Shown here piece after piece: positions 12,345-21,991 of a stretch of DNA of 64,000 bases (positions within the stretch are counted from its first letter, which is position 1; every line of letters begins with the position of its first letter). The position numbers and the translations under genes are program-made. The notes beneath the pieces were generated by a model that saw nothing but the letters and a program-made list of their open reading frames with translations, did not search any database and was not told the origin of the DNA. The DNA comes from Vicia villosa. Lineage: Eukaryota; Streptophyta; Magnoliopsida; Fabales; Fabaceae. The DNA lies in contig NC_081186.1 of NCBI RefSeq assembly GCF_029867415.1, forward strand, positions 24,493,915 through 24,557,914. The letters are read 5' to 3'.

Positions 12345-12799
12345 GGGCCCGTTTGTTTTGCCTTTTTTTAAAAATGATTTTTACAGTGTTACAAAATTTT
12401 GTGAAAAAAATGTTTACAAAGAATTTTTTTATAAAAGCTTCAAATGAAAATTTTATTTGAATAGTTATTCTTAAAATGTGATTTTAGGTATTTTATCTAT
12501 TTATGGAGAAAAAATTTGGATATCAAAATTTCAAAAAATCACTTAATTTTGAAGCTATTTCAAATAGATTTTTATAAAAATCATTTTTGAAATACAACTT
12601 TTTGAAAAAATTGCAATTTTGACTAAGTTTTGGTGTTCAATAATCTATGTTTATGTTCTAAGATGTCAAAATTAGTGTTTCATTTTAGAAAAAACGAATA
12701 TAAAAAATTTATAATATTTTAAAAAACGGTTTTAGAAAATCTATTTTCAAAAATACAAAGAAAAAATCCATTTTTTTAAAGCTGAAACAAACAGGCCCA
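12345..12799. mobile_element. MITE-like element with GGGCCYGTTTGTTT inverted ends
   Basis: The left end reads GGGCCCGTTTGTTTT and the right end is AAACAAACAGGCCC, near-perfect inverted repeats of about 14 bp around 455 bp of AT-rich non-coding DNA. No confident target duplication is seen, although both flanks carry ATCAAGATATTTTCT (12320-12334 and 12831-12846). A non-autonomous DNA transposon, perhaps hAT-like, is the best reading. Confidence 0.6.
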
Positions 12800-13450
12800 T
12801 AATGTCCTGCCTTAGAATTTATAAACTAAAATCAAGATATTTTCTATTTATTATCAAAATGGTTTTATATGAATAATATATAGTTCAACATGAATAAGAT
12901 ATGAATGTTCTCCTGTTAAAATCATTTATTTTATTTTTTAATACATTAAAAAATTATTTTTAGATTTTTTTTAGTATTAGTGATATAAAAAATAACTAAA
13001 AAAAGAAATCCTAAATACTGAGATTCACTATTAATAAAATCATAAATTTTAATTAAACATTATATTTTTGTTCCTATCATGACTTTTATATTTTCAAATA
13101 CTTTAAAAATGGTCAATAAATTTCAAATTTTTTGCATAGAGGAATATTTCCATCCAAATCTGGAATATTGTGAAATGGTGTCTATAGCTCAATTGTGCAC
13201 CAAAATTCAAAGAAACTAAAAATTCATGAGATCTGCTATGTATCCATCTCAGTATCAGGCTGGACCGGGTTTATCAGATACATATAATCTTAAATAAAAA
13301 ATTGTTTTTATATGAAATTGAAATATAAAAATTATATTGTTTAAATAAAACTATTAAATTGATAAAAAAAGTTCAAAAGTAGTATTTATTTATAGAAAAT
13401 GGTTTATTTATAGATCAAAAGTTATATTGTTCACACATAATTTTATCTGG
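12800..13450. other. AT-rich intergenic DNA, nothing identified
   Basis: No ORF, repeat or element end could be supported here. Confidence 0.6.
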
Positions 13451-13577
13451 TTACCCGTACGTTCATACGGTACTAGTGTGTTACCTGTGAGTTCACACAG
13501 ATTTTGACCTGATTACCCGTGCGTTTATACGGTATGATGTGTGACTCGTGTGTTCGCGACCCACGGGTACTGGTGTG
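13451..13577. repeat. Array of about 30 bp hairpin units, copy 1
   Basis: Four units begin TTAC or TGAC and centre on GTTC or a close variant. Stem arms differ between units (CCGTA/TACGG, CTGTG/CACAG, CCGTG/TACGG with a wobble) while the centre stays. Units alternate between a TACTRGTGTG tail and a TTTTGACCT tail, so the higher-order repeat is a dimer. Confidence 0.65.
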
Positions 13578-13684
13578 GACCGGAGATACGTCACCAGTTT
13601 GTCATGAAAATTCAAACAAATTAAAAAAATCAAAATATTATTGGAAAAAAAGAAAAAATGAGACAAATAAATATTCAAATAAAT

Positions 13685-13806
13685 ATGTGCATTCACACGG
13701 TACTGGTGTGTTACATGTGTATTCACACAGACTTTGACCTAGTTATCTGTGCGCCTACATGATAATGGTGTGTTACCTGTGCGTTCGCACGGGTACTGGT
13801 GTGTTA
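13685..13806. repeat. Array of about 30 bp hairpin units, copy 2
   Basis: It repeats the order of 13451-13577, including CACACAGACTTTGACCT and the closing CGGGTACTGGTGTG, about 107 bases further on after an AT-rich spacer. The last unit has the longest stem, CCTGTGC with GCACGGG around GTTC, with one T-G pair. Confidence 0.65.
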
Positions 13807-13960
13807 CGCGCATTTATCTTCAAAAATATAATAAAAATAAAATGAAAAGAAGAAAGACAAAATTATATAAGCAAAATAGTTTATTATTATCAAAAAAATA
13901 ATAAATGAGTACTTATAAAAAAAATTTAAGTTGTGATACGATGGAAATTTGTTTTTTATT

Positions 13961-15340
13961 AGAAAATTTCTTTACCCACCTCCTAACCTTCTTACCCACC
14001 TCTGGCGAATTTCCCAAAATACCCCTTATTTCGGAAATTCATTTCCGAAAACGTACTTTTATTAAAAAAAAAAAGGTGTTTTCGGAAATGCACTTCCGAA
14101 AACACAAAAAAAAGGTGTTTTCGGAGATGCATTTCCGAAAACACCCCCTTTTTGAGTTTTCGGAGATGCATTTCCGAAAACACCCCTTTTTTGGGAGAGG
14201 GAGGTGTTTTCGGAGATGCATATCCGAAATATTCCAAGAACAAATTGGTCTTGGAATGTTTCGGATATACACTTCCGAAATAATTCAATAATTATTAAAA
14301 AAAATAAAATCAAGGTGAATCAATACAATTAATAGGTATAAAATGAAAGTGAATCAATAAAATGAAGGTAAATCAATAAAATTAAGTTGAATCAAAATTT
14401 CCTAAATAATTTTAAAGTTAAAAATTATTTTACTAACTTATATAAATAAAAAACATCTTAATTTCATAAGTAAATTTTGAATTATATAAAATTAAGTATA
14501 AAATTTATTCATTAAATAAAATTAAGACAAAATCTTTTTTTAAATTTTTTAAACTAAATAAAAAATTATAACTCATTTTTAATTATGAATCAGAATAGAA
14601 ATATATAAATATATAATCATAATTATTAATTTTGTAAGTGAAATATATAAATATATAATATATAAATATATAATAATTATTATATAAATATATAAATATA
14701 TAAATATATAAATATATAAATATATAAATATATAATAATTATTATAAATTAAAACACTCATTTTTTTAATTTTTATAATTAGTATATAAATATATAATAT
14801 ATAATAAATTTTATAAATATAGAATAATTACTATAATTATTATATAAATATATAAATTAAAACACTATTTTTTAATTTTTTTTATAAATATATAACAATT
14901 ATTATAAATATATAAATAAAAAATTATAACTTATTTTGTAAGTGAAATTATTTTAATTTTTTAATTAAAATTATTTTAAATTTTAAAATATGAATCAAGA
15001 TAGAAATATATAATAACTATTATTCATAACTCATAAATTATATCAAAATATATAATTATTATTATTCATTAATCATAAATTATATCAAATTTATGATATG
15101 TGAATTAATTAATATCCTAAAATTAATTTTTGGGATTTTTTTAGATTTTTTTTTGTTGTTTCGGAGATGCATCTCCGAATTAGTCAAAATCCCAATTTTT
15201 GGGATTTTTTCAGAAATGAACTTCCGAAGTCTGAAAAAATTTTGAAAAAAAAAAATTTCGGAAATGCATTTCCGAAGCGGGGTAAAATGGGTTTTTCGCT
15301 GGGGGTGACCCTCATAGGGAGGTGGGTAAAGAAAAAATCT
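13961..15340. mobile_element. 1.38 kb TIR element with subterminal palindromes
   Basis: Ends are inverted: TTTCTTTACCCACCTCC at the left, and its reverse complement GGAGGTGGGTAAAGAAA at the right. A possible 9 bp target duplication flanks it (13952-13960 against 15341-15349, one mismatch), which would fit Mutator-like elements. Near each end lie copies of a palindrome close to TCGGAAATGCATTTCCGA: six at 14029-14285 and three at 15158-15278. The middle is AT-rich with an (AAATATAT)n run at about 14640-14740. It encodes no transposase, so it is non-autonomous. ORFs across the palindromes are artefacts. Confidence 0.65.
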
Positions 15341-15349
15341 TTTATTATT

Positions 15350-16399
15350 GATCAACATCAAAATTATTAATAAATATAAAAATTTAAAATTGACAAAAAA
15401 ACATTAAATCATTAAAATATTTAAATTACCAATACTTTATTTTTTGGTATATAAATAACATACATAATTAAACCCACATTTCTAAAAGTCACCGAAAATT
15501 ATACCAAAAATACTGCTATAGTTATTCTTCTATAGTGAAAAGGATTTATGTTTATTTCAAATAAGTTTAACTGATACATATACCCTTCTGCGTTAGATCA
15601 TGGATGCTATCGGTGCATAAGTAAGTTTAATAACTTAAGTGAAACTGATAAATATACCCTTCTGCGTTATATATATTAGTTTGACTATTTGCAACATAAA
15701 GTATTCAAGTGTTTAACTACCTAAATTTTATTGAATGAAACTATTAAAATACAATCTCAAGCTGGAAAAATATTTAATGGCCATAGGAGAGACTGTGCCG
15801 CCATAGAGTGTAAAATCTTAGTATATCAGGGAGGTGATTATAAGCGTCTTGCTATGTAAATCTCAACGATGCTTTTGTGCTAACTACCACCCAACCTGTT
15901 AATGATTTATTTGGGAGAGAAGAGCAGGGAAGCTTATGCTAAGTATTTTCCATGTTAGTAATATTTAAAGTGGGATTTAATAATGTTAAAGATAATATAA
16001 ACCTTCGTAAATTAATTTTTTAGCGTATAGATGCAATGCACACACGTCTAGAACATGAGATTCTTAGACATAACACATGCACATATGCAAAAGTATACCC
16101 ATCCGAGTGAAGTGCATGAGGAGAATATTGCACATCTAAAACAATGCTCAAGCAGTAACGAAATTATAAATCTACTTTTATAGAGAAATGCATAAAATAT
16201 TAGTAAACTACAATCCATTCTCTCAATACATAAGACATCATTCATCAACATGAAGTGGTAAGCAAAAACTAAAACGAATGATTGATTTCTCTTTGAAAAG
16301 TAAAGCATACTAAAGTAAAACATGTAAGAATACCCTCCAATCCAGCTATTCCATTTCCAAGCACAGAGTTTTCCTTCACAGATGAGTGGTATACCTAGG
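15350..16399. other. Intergenic; one spaced direct repeat
   Basis: No gene is supported. ATATACCCTTCTGCGTTA occurs twice (about 15578-15595 and 15652-15669), each after AACTGATAMA, 75 bp apart. Otherwise nothing is recognised. Confidence 0.55.
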
Positions 16400-16874
16400 C
16401 CACCATTTCATCAATATTGTGCTGCTTTTCCGGCCAATTTCCATTTCATCAATATAGTCTGTGGCGAAACATATCTCTTTGGCTGGATCTAGATAACATA
16501 TCTGCTGCTGATTGTTGCTCTCAATTGCTGTCGAATGTGAACTTGCTGTCGGCCAGACTTCCAACTAAAACGGCGTCGGCAATTTGGTTGACTATTTGGT
16601 GGTGTATTTGGAAGTCGAGGAACGACATGATTTTCAATAATGCGGTATTTGACGGTGACGAAGTTTTCTACTCGATTCTTTGGTATACGTGGTGGTGGCT
16701 TGCAATTGTAGCAAAGGATAGAATTAATTGTAATTTCTATGAGTGGTTTAAAAACCCTCTTTTATGTAGATGATTTTCTGTTATTGCAGTTCAGGTTTTA
16801 CCTGTTTCTCTTGTAAGGGATGAGTACCCCTAGTACTCTCTTTTAATCCAAGAGTTATTTATGAAGAAAAAAAA
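16400..16874 (+). pseudogene. 5'-truncated LINE 3' end
   Basis: The plus-strand ORF at 16417-16773 ends with the WLTIWWCIWKSRNDMIFNN-type block seen at the C terminus of plant L1-like LINE ORF2 proteins after the zf-RVT region. About 90 bases of 3' UTR follow (with GGGATGAGTACCCCTAGTA), and then a short A-run at 16866-16873, the expected LINE tail. The endonuclease and reverse transcriptase are missing, so it is a typical dead-on-arrival 5' truncation. The upstream edge is uncertain. Confidence 0.7.
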
Positions 16875-17132
16875 ACTCTTCCTACTGTTCTAGTACCTGA
16901 TTCTCAACCTTCCAGTGTTACTCCTGTGGGTCCTGTTGGTATTTCTACATTTTCTGCGTCCAGTAATCAGGTGAGGTGAGGAAGTTGAGAACAACACAAC
17001 AACTTTTTTTGCCAACACCACCTTAACAGCAAGGGAATATATAAATACAACAGTCAGAGAAGCGGGAAAAAACTCTTAAATCACTATGCCTATTATCTGA
17101 TATATAAATATAGTGCAAGTAAAAACAAAAAC

Positions 17133-17261
17133 CCGATTGGCCTGCAGCATCCGCTTAACACATTCACTATTAACATAACAATCAGCAAGATCCATACGTC
17201 TTGCTTCATCTGCAAATCCAGCAGCGACATTCAAATCACCAACATGCTTCAATATCCAAAT
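17133..17261 (-). pseudogene. NAA15-like exon fragment (NatA auxiliary subunit)
   Basis: On the minus strand, an exon of 43 codons starts after a splice-acceptor-like sequence (GTATAACAG) and reads ILKHVGDLNVAAGFADEAR then RMDLADCYVNSECVKRMLQA. This matches the tetratricopeptide region of plant N-alpha-acetyltransferase 15, the ribosome-anchoring subunit of NatA. No neighbouring NAA15 exon was found on either side, so it is an isolated fragment. The IST1-like exon at 17760-17890 lies upstream on the same strand. Confidence 0.65.
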
Positions 17262-17759
17262 CTGTTATACAAAAACAATCATAATTCTTTTAGTTTTGTA
17301 ATTAAATGTGAACAAAAGCACCAGTAATCCCAATCTAAACTTCTATTCATTTTATCCATCTGTACACTCTTTCATGCATAACCCGCAAGAGACTTAATCA
17401 TATAATTTGTTTTGAATTTTAATAATAATGTGTTCACACTCAAGCATAGAAAAAGGTTAGTTGAGATTGAAGTGCTTTCTTATGTCAAATCAAGCTTTAC
17501 TGAGCACAAATATCTTATTTTTTTCTTTTAACACAGAAATGATAAATTATATGGCATTTAAGCATTTTGAATTGAATAAAGCAGTATGATAGTCAGTTCA
17601 ATTGTCATGAAGCAATCTCTTGCATCAAGCAAACCTTATGCTCCAAGGTAAAAGACTTTGGATTCAAACTTGCAGCAAACTGACAATTAGCCATTTAATA
17701 GTCAGTTCAATAAGTCATAAATGTGTATAATTGTAATGATATAAAAAACTCACAGTGAC
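17262..17759. other. Intron-like AT-rich spacer between gene fragments
   Basis: AT-rich with no coding similarity recognised. It contains a local duplicate AGTCAGTTCAAT (about 17591 and 17701). Confidence 0.45.
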
Positions 17760-17890
17760 CTCCTGATTCACATACTCCATATCTCTTTTGAAATATTTGT
17801 TGAAGGTCGCGTAACTCTGGTAGATTGGAAAATCTAGCAGCAGCAACAATCAGAGACGCTATAGCTTCCCTGCATTCCTCGGGGCATCCA
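17760..17890 (-). pseudogene. IST1-like (regulator of Vps4 activity) exon fragment
   Basis: The minus-strand exon follows a strong acceptor (CTTTTTACAG) and reads GCPEECREAIASLIVAAARF then SNLPELRDLQQIFQKRYG. This is the conserved stretch of plant IST1-like proteins, which regulate ESCRT-III and Vps4 in endosomal sorting. It ends at a plausible GAG|GTCAC donor. The preceding IST1 helix (LELFCELI-type) was not found upstream, nor the following exons, so the gene is incomplete here. A diverged functional gene with unusual partners is possible but less likely. Confidence 0.65.
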
Positions 17891-20600
17891 CTGTAAAAAG
17901 AATTGAAACAGTTTAAGCACATCAATTAAGGAATATTTAGACACTGCATGTGTCCAAAATTTCACATCAGCATACAAAAACAGGCTCAACAACAACATTT
18001 TACAGGAAATATTTGATAACGACACGCCTTTTTCGCTGTTGCTTTTTTAAATCATAATCTCTCAAAAGCAAGTTAACCTGTGGCTTCTTCCCTGTTGAGC
18101 TTTTGCTGAGTGTAAAGCACGGTGTCAACGATACCGATAACATCTATACAAAATAAAATGTGTTAGGGAAATACAAAGACATAAATTGTAGAATGCTTTC
18201 AACTTAGTTTGACATGACATAAAAGACAATACGATAAAGAACATTCCTTTTCGCTCTCAGTATCTCGGCAGACTTCCTCTAGAGTCCTCTCTTCATCTTT
18301 GCCTTATCCAATGCCATCATCGTTGCACTCATCTTTGCCTCACAGCTAAAACTCACATCTTTAGTTCAATGTGTATAATACTAAGCAAACTATCATTATG
18401 GTACATAAGTGCAAGAGTGAATAGAACATTGTATAAAACAGTGAAACCAATAAAAGCTCATACACCTATCTAGTACCAGCCAAAGGTGATGCACCAGAGA
18501 AGAAAAGGGGAAACTCTGCCCTTTCAAATATGAAACTCAAACACATGAATTTAGTAACTGAAGTGAAGCATATTAAACATTGGCATAAGCGCATGATTTT
18601 GTGTCCTAGATAGTAGCAATAACAATTAACAACAGCAATATGATGTATCTAAGAAACTTAATCCGAGAGGCTTGTTGTGCTGTATGTTTTCAACCATTCG
18701 TACATACATATCAACACACATAATGTACCCGACATACTTACCAGCTCCAAACTAACGGTGATAAGTTCACCATATCATCGACCGTTCTCATGACGAAGTC
18801 TCTGCTCCGTACCCACCATAACTGCACCATAGGAAATCAAACCAGAAAATTAGAACAAACAACAATTCTAAACCAATAACCTGCAGCATAAACCGAAGCT
18901 CATATGTATAATGGAAGCGAGTCAAATATTGGAATAGCAAAGCCGTGTAACCTGTCAAAAGAATTATGAGTAACATGGAGAAGCAGAAGTTGAGTCAAGA
19001 AATGGAAGGAAATCCAACAGAAAAAAAGCTTGCACATATTCAATCTAATTGAATTACATTCTGAATTCCCAATGAGAAATCATATCAACCTTTCAAAAAC
19101 ATATTCAAATTAACTATAACAGTCTTTTTTCTAAACCAACACGGCAAATACCTAAACCCGTGTGTCCTCTGCTATCTACTTTGACTAATCCAAAGTCTGA
19201 TGTGCGGCTAAAAATCGGACAAATGAATATGAAGTGTTTGAGTACTATGTATATCATTACAGAATGAAATCATTTCCGAATTTTGAATCAACAAAGAGAA
19301 TGGTTTGTGTACTCACAGCTGGTGTTGCAACTCGTTTGCAGCCCTGCATAAAGCTCAACTGAAACGAATAACAAACTGGTTCCCGTAGAAATCGAGCCAG
19401 TTCAGACCTGCAAAAATGCCATGAAGGTTTATCATTGATATCAAATATGCAGAAAAGGAAGGACGGACGAATCATGCAGAATAAACCAATATGTTAATTA
19501 GAATTACATACACTGTTCAGACTCAGCTCCCTTTTACCTCCCTCTCCCTTTGTTTCCTTCAATTTCGAACACTCCGTTTTTCTTCAAATCATTAATCAAA
19601 CCTGCATGAGTGAAACCAAATTGCCATCAACTTCCCACAAAATTCTGCTAACCAATCCGCATAATCACCACAAAAAATTCCTGCAAAAAACAAAACCAAA
19701 CAGAAACCAAAAGCCGGTTCAGCCAAACTAAAGAGTCTTTGTACCAAGATTCATAATACAACAATCTAACAATGAATATTATAGAACAACAAAACATTGG
19801 TTGGAACTTGAAACATACCATATTGGAAAAGACCTTGCAACTGAGATCTCCTGAAACCTTAAGCCCATGGAAGGGTCAGATCTGGAAAAAAAGCCAGCTT
19901 CCGTATCTCAGAGTCCTCTTCCAGATTCTACTGTTGCACAAAATATTTCAAAAAAATCAAATCCGGTTATTGTTGATAGCAAATCATCGCTTACAAATAT
20001 CAAAATCTCCACCGGAAATGCGTTGCCGCCACGACAGATCTACCACCGCAAAACCGCACGTCGATGTAAAACCACTTTCATAAACAACAAAATTAATTTT
20101 TAACGAAAACTCTTCCAGATGCTTAACCGTCCTTGAGATAAAATCTCCAAACAGTTTAAAACAATTAGACCCAGATCTAAAATATAAAAAAGTGAAGCTT
20201 TTCTTACCAAACTGCCGCAAATCTCCCCCTTTTTTTGCTTGAGCCAACACCATTAAACCTGAAATAACAAAAAAAAAACTAAATCTAAATCTAAATCACT
20301 AAATCACCAAATCTAAGAAGAAGATCTGTTATGTAAAATCAAATATTTGTGAGTAATAACAAAGGTCGACGACGAAGAACAAATACCGTCGAAGTCCGCT
20401 TTGTCCGAAAGTAGAAACCATCGCATCAAAATTGTCGAAAACAGTTTGAAGAAGAAGCAGAACGATAGGATGGATGAGGAGAGAAAAATGAGGCAAATTT
20501 TGTGATTAAGGGAATTAGGGTTTGTTGTAGAAAGAGAGATGAAGAAAGAGAAGAGAGAGATAAGAAAGATGTAGAGAGAGATAGAAAAGAGAAATGAGAT
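17891..20600 (-). other. Minus-strand transcription-unit-like zone, products unknown
   Basis: Reading the minus strand from about 20600 downwards, the start looks like a plant 5' leader: CT-rich runs followed by AAACCCTAATTCCC near 20510. Several exon-like islands follow between intron-like AT-rich stretches. One at 18730-18830 reads RSRDFVMRTVDDMVNLSPLV. One at about 18070-18155 reads DTVLYTQQKLNREEAT before a CAG|GTTAAC donor. One near 18245-18350 is Lys/Glu-rich but frame-broken. I do not recognise these proteins. On the plus strand, 19867-20103 is open (MEGSDLEKKPASVSQSPLP...), also unrecognised. Together with the NAA15 and IST1 pieces, this looks like a chimera or a decayed gene. Confidence 0.4.
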
Positions 20601-20995
20601 GGTGGAAGTCGTTTGCTGTAGCATAGAATAGAAAGAGTAGGTATTCAAAGAATTGCAAAGAACACATCCACGTGGCAAGCCATATAACCAAAGGGGCATT
20701 CTGGTCCTTTCCAGAACATCTAACTTTCTTATATTCTAGATTGTGTTTATTAACACAATTAAATTGTATTTCGATGTCATAATTGTCGTTAAATAAAGAT
20801 AATGTTAACATGCTTAACACATTTTGTTCTGGATTGGGTCTTGAGTTAGCCTATCGTCGGGCAGGGACCAATCTACATCCGCGTTGAGGATGGTCCATAA
20901 CACTAACCCAATCCGCTAGAGTCAGTAAAGTAAAGAGAACGTTTCACATGTGTTTCTCTCCTGAAGACACGTTATCAACTGTCTCCCACGTCTTA
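20601..20995. other. Spacer between the fragment zone and the Tat-type element
   Basis: No gene is recognised. It contains the first copy of an exact 37 bp direct repeat (20874-20910). Confidence 0.5.
20874..20910. repeat. Exact 37 bp direct repeat, first copy
   Basis: It is identical to 21017-21053; the sequence begins TACATCCGCGTTGAGG. It lies outside the predicted LTR, while its partner lies inside. Confidence 0.9.
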
Positions 20996-21016
20996 TGTAA
21001 CACCCCGATAATTTAA

Positions 21017-21053
21017 TACATCCGCGTTGAGGATGGTCCATAACACTAACCCA
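21017..21053. repeat. Exact 37 bp direct repeat, second copy
   Basis: It is identical to 20874-20910, and sits 21 bases inside the predicted start of the Tat-type LTR. Confidence 0.9.
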
Positions 21054-21334
21054 TTCGAAGCATAAAACGAAAGTCGAATGTAAAGATTCCATACTTAGAA
21101 GATTTTCAGACCGAGCCTTCGATTGTAAAAGAGACGTCGAAACTGGAGACGGTTACCAGAAGTTGCTGAAGCGTGAGAATTCAAATTTCAAAGTTTGAAA
21201 TGATTAAGGGATGGTTATCAGGCTAAGGTCGTGTGTCAAGAGCGCCAAACACAGAAAAAGGATCTTACGAAGCAGTTGGTGCCAACTCAAATCTTAGCCG
21301 TAGATTATGTTAGGTAGTTATTTCATGTAAATCC

Positions 21335-21342
21335 TATAAATA
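21335..21342 (+). promoter_or_regulatory. TATA box of the Tat-type LTR
   Basis: TATAAATA in the context ATCCTATAAATAGATC, about 340 bases into the LTR. Confidence 0.6.
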
Positions 21343-21941
21343 GATCAGAATAATGTAGAAAAAGTGTGTTCACTATTACAATCAAACTGCTTGCTTACAC
21401 TCTGCCCAATTTCCGCCCTTAAGGAAAAAAGAGTTGCTGAAAGTCTTGATGTATGTGAATCACCATCTTTATTTTCAATGCAAACCCTTTATGCTTTAAT
21501 TGTATGTTTCGAAGCTTTTACTTATGTTGTGTTCTTTAACCAGCATTTGCTTTGTCTTCTTGTTTTTACTTTAACCAAATAGGCTGAGACCGATTGTTGC
21601 GATAAAAAACAACCTCTGAGCCGACGCTGTCTGGTGGTCACGAGTCACCTCAGAAGGTCAAGGCCATAACGTTCATACTTTTACCAAAAAACCTTAGGTC
21701 TAGGTTCGTCCCGTTGGTCACGAGTCACCTGTCGGTCAGATCTAGCATTCTGTGTGGAAAAACATTGTGTTTGTTATCAGTCTTAGAAAACCATTTCTTA
21801 GGCAGACACTTCGACAAAACAGATACAATTCAAAACTTTAGCACGTGGTCTTAAGATCAACTGGTCGATCTTGCAAGTAACCCTTAGTTTAAGGCTTTGG
21901 AAGGACCAACGGTTGTTTACCAATTTCCACAGTAAACAAAA

Positions 21942-21960
21942 TGGCACGCCCAGTGGGACC
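21942..21960 (+). other. Primer binding site of the Tat-type element
   Basis: TGGCACGCCCAGTGGGACC begins three bases after the LTR end, at the standard primer-site position and with the TGG start that pairs with a tRNA CCA end. The tRNA identity was not determined. Confidence 0.65.
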
Positions 21961-21991
21961 ATCGTGCTAAACTTTTTCGATTTATATATGT

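Larger units (their letters stand above)
20996..21938 (+). repeat. 5' LTR of the Tat-type element
   Basis: It begins TGTAACACCCCG and ends AGTAAACA just before the primer site. A TATA box TATAAATA lies at 21335-21342. The second 37 bp repeat copy disturbs the first 60 bases, so the true start is uncertain. Confidence 0.6.

Noticed and set aside
13905..14313. Overlapping 77-128 codon ORFs on both strands
   Set aside because: They result from repeated TCGGARATGCAT palindromes, which read open in several frames with repeated MHFRKH-like peptides.
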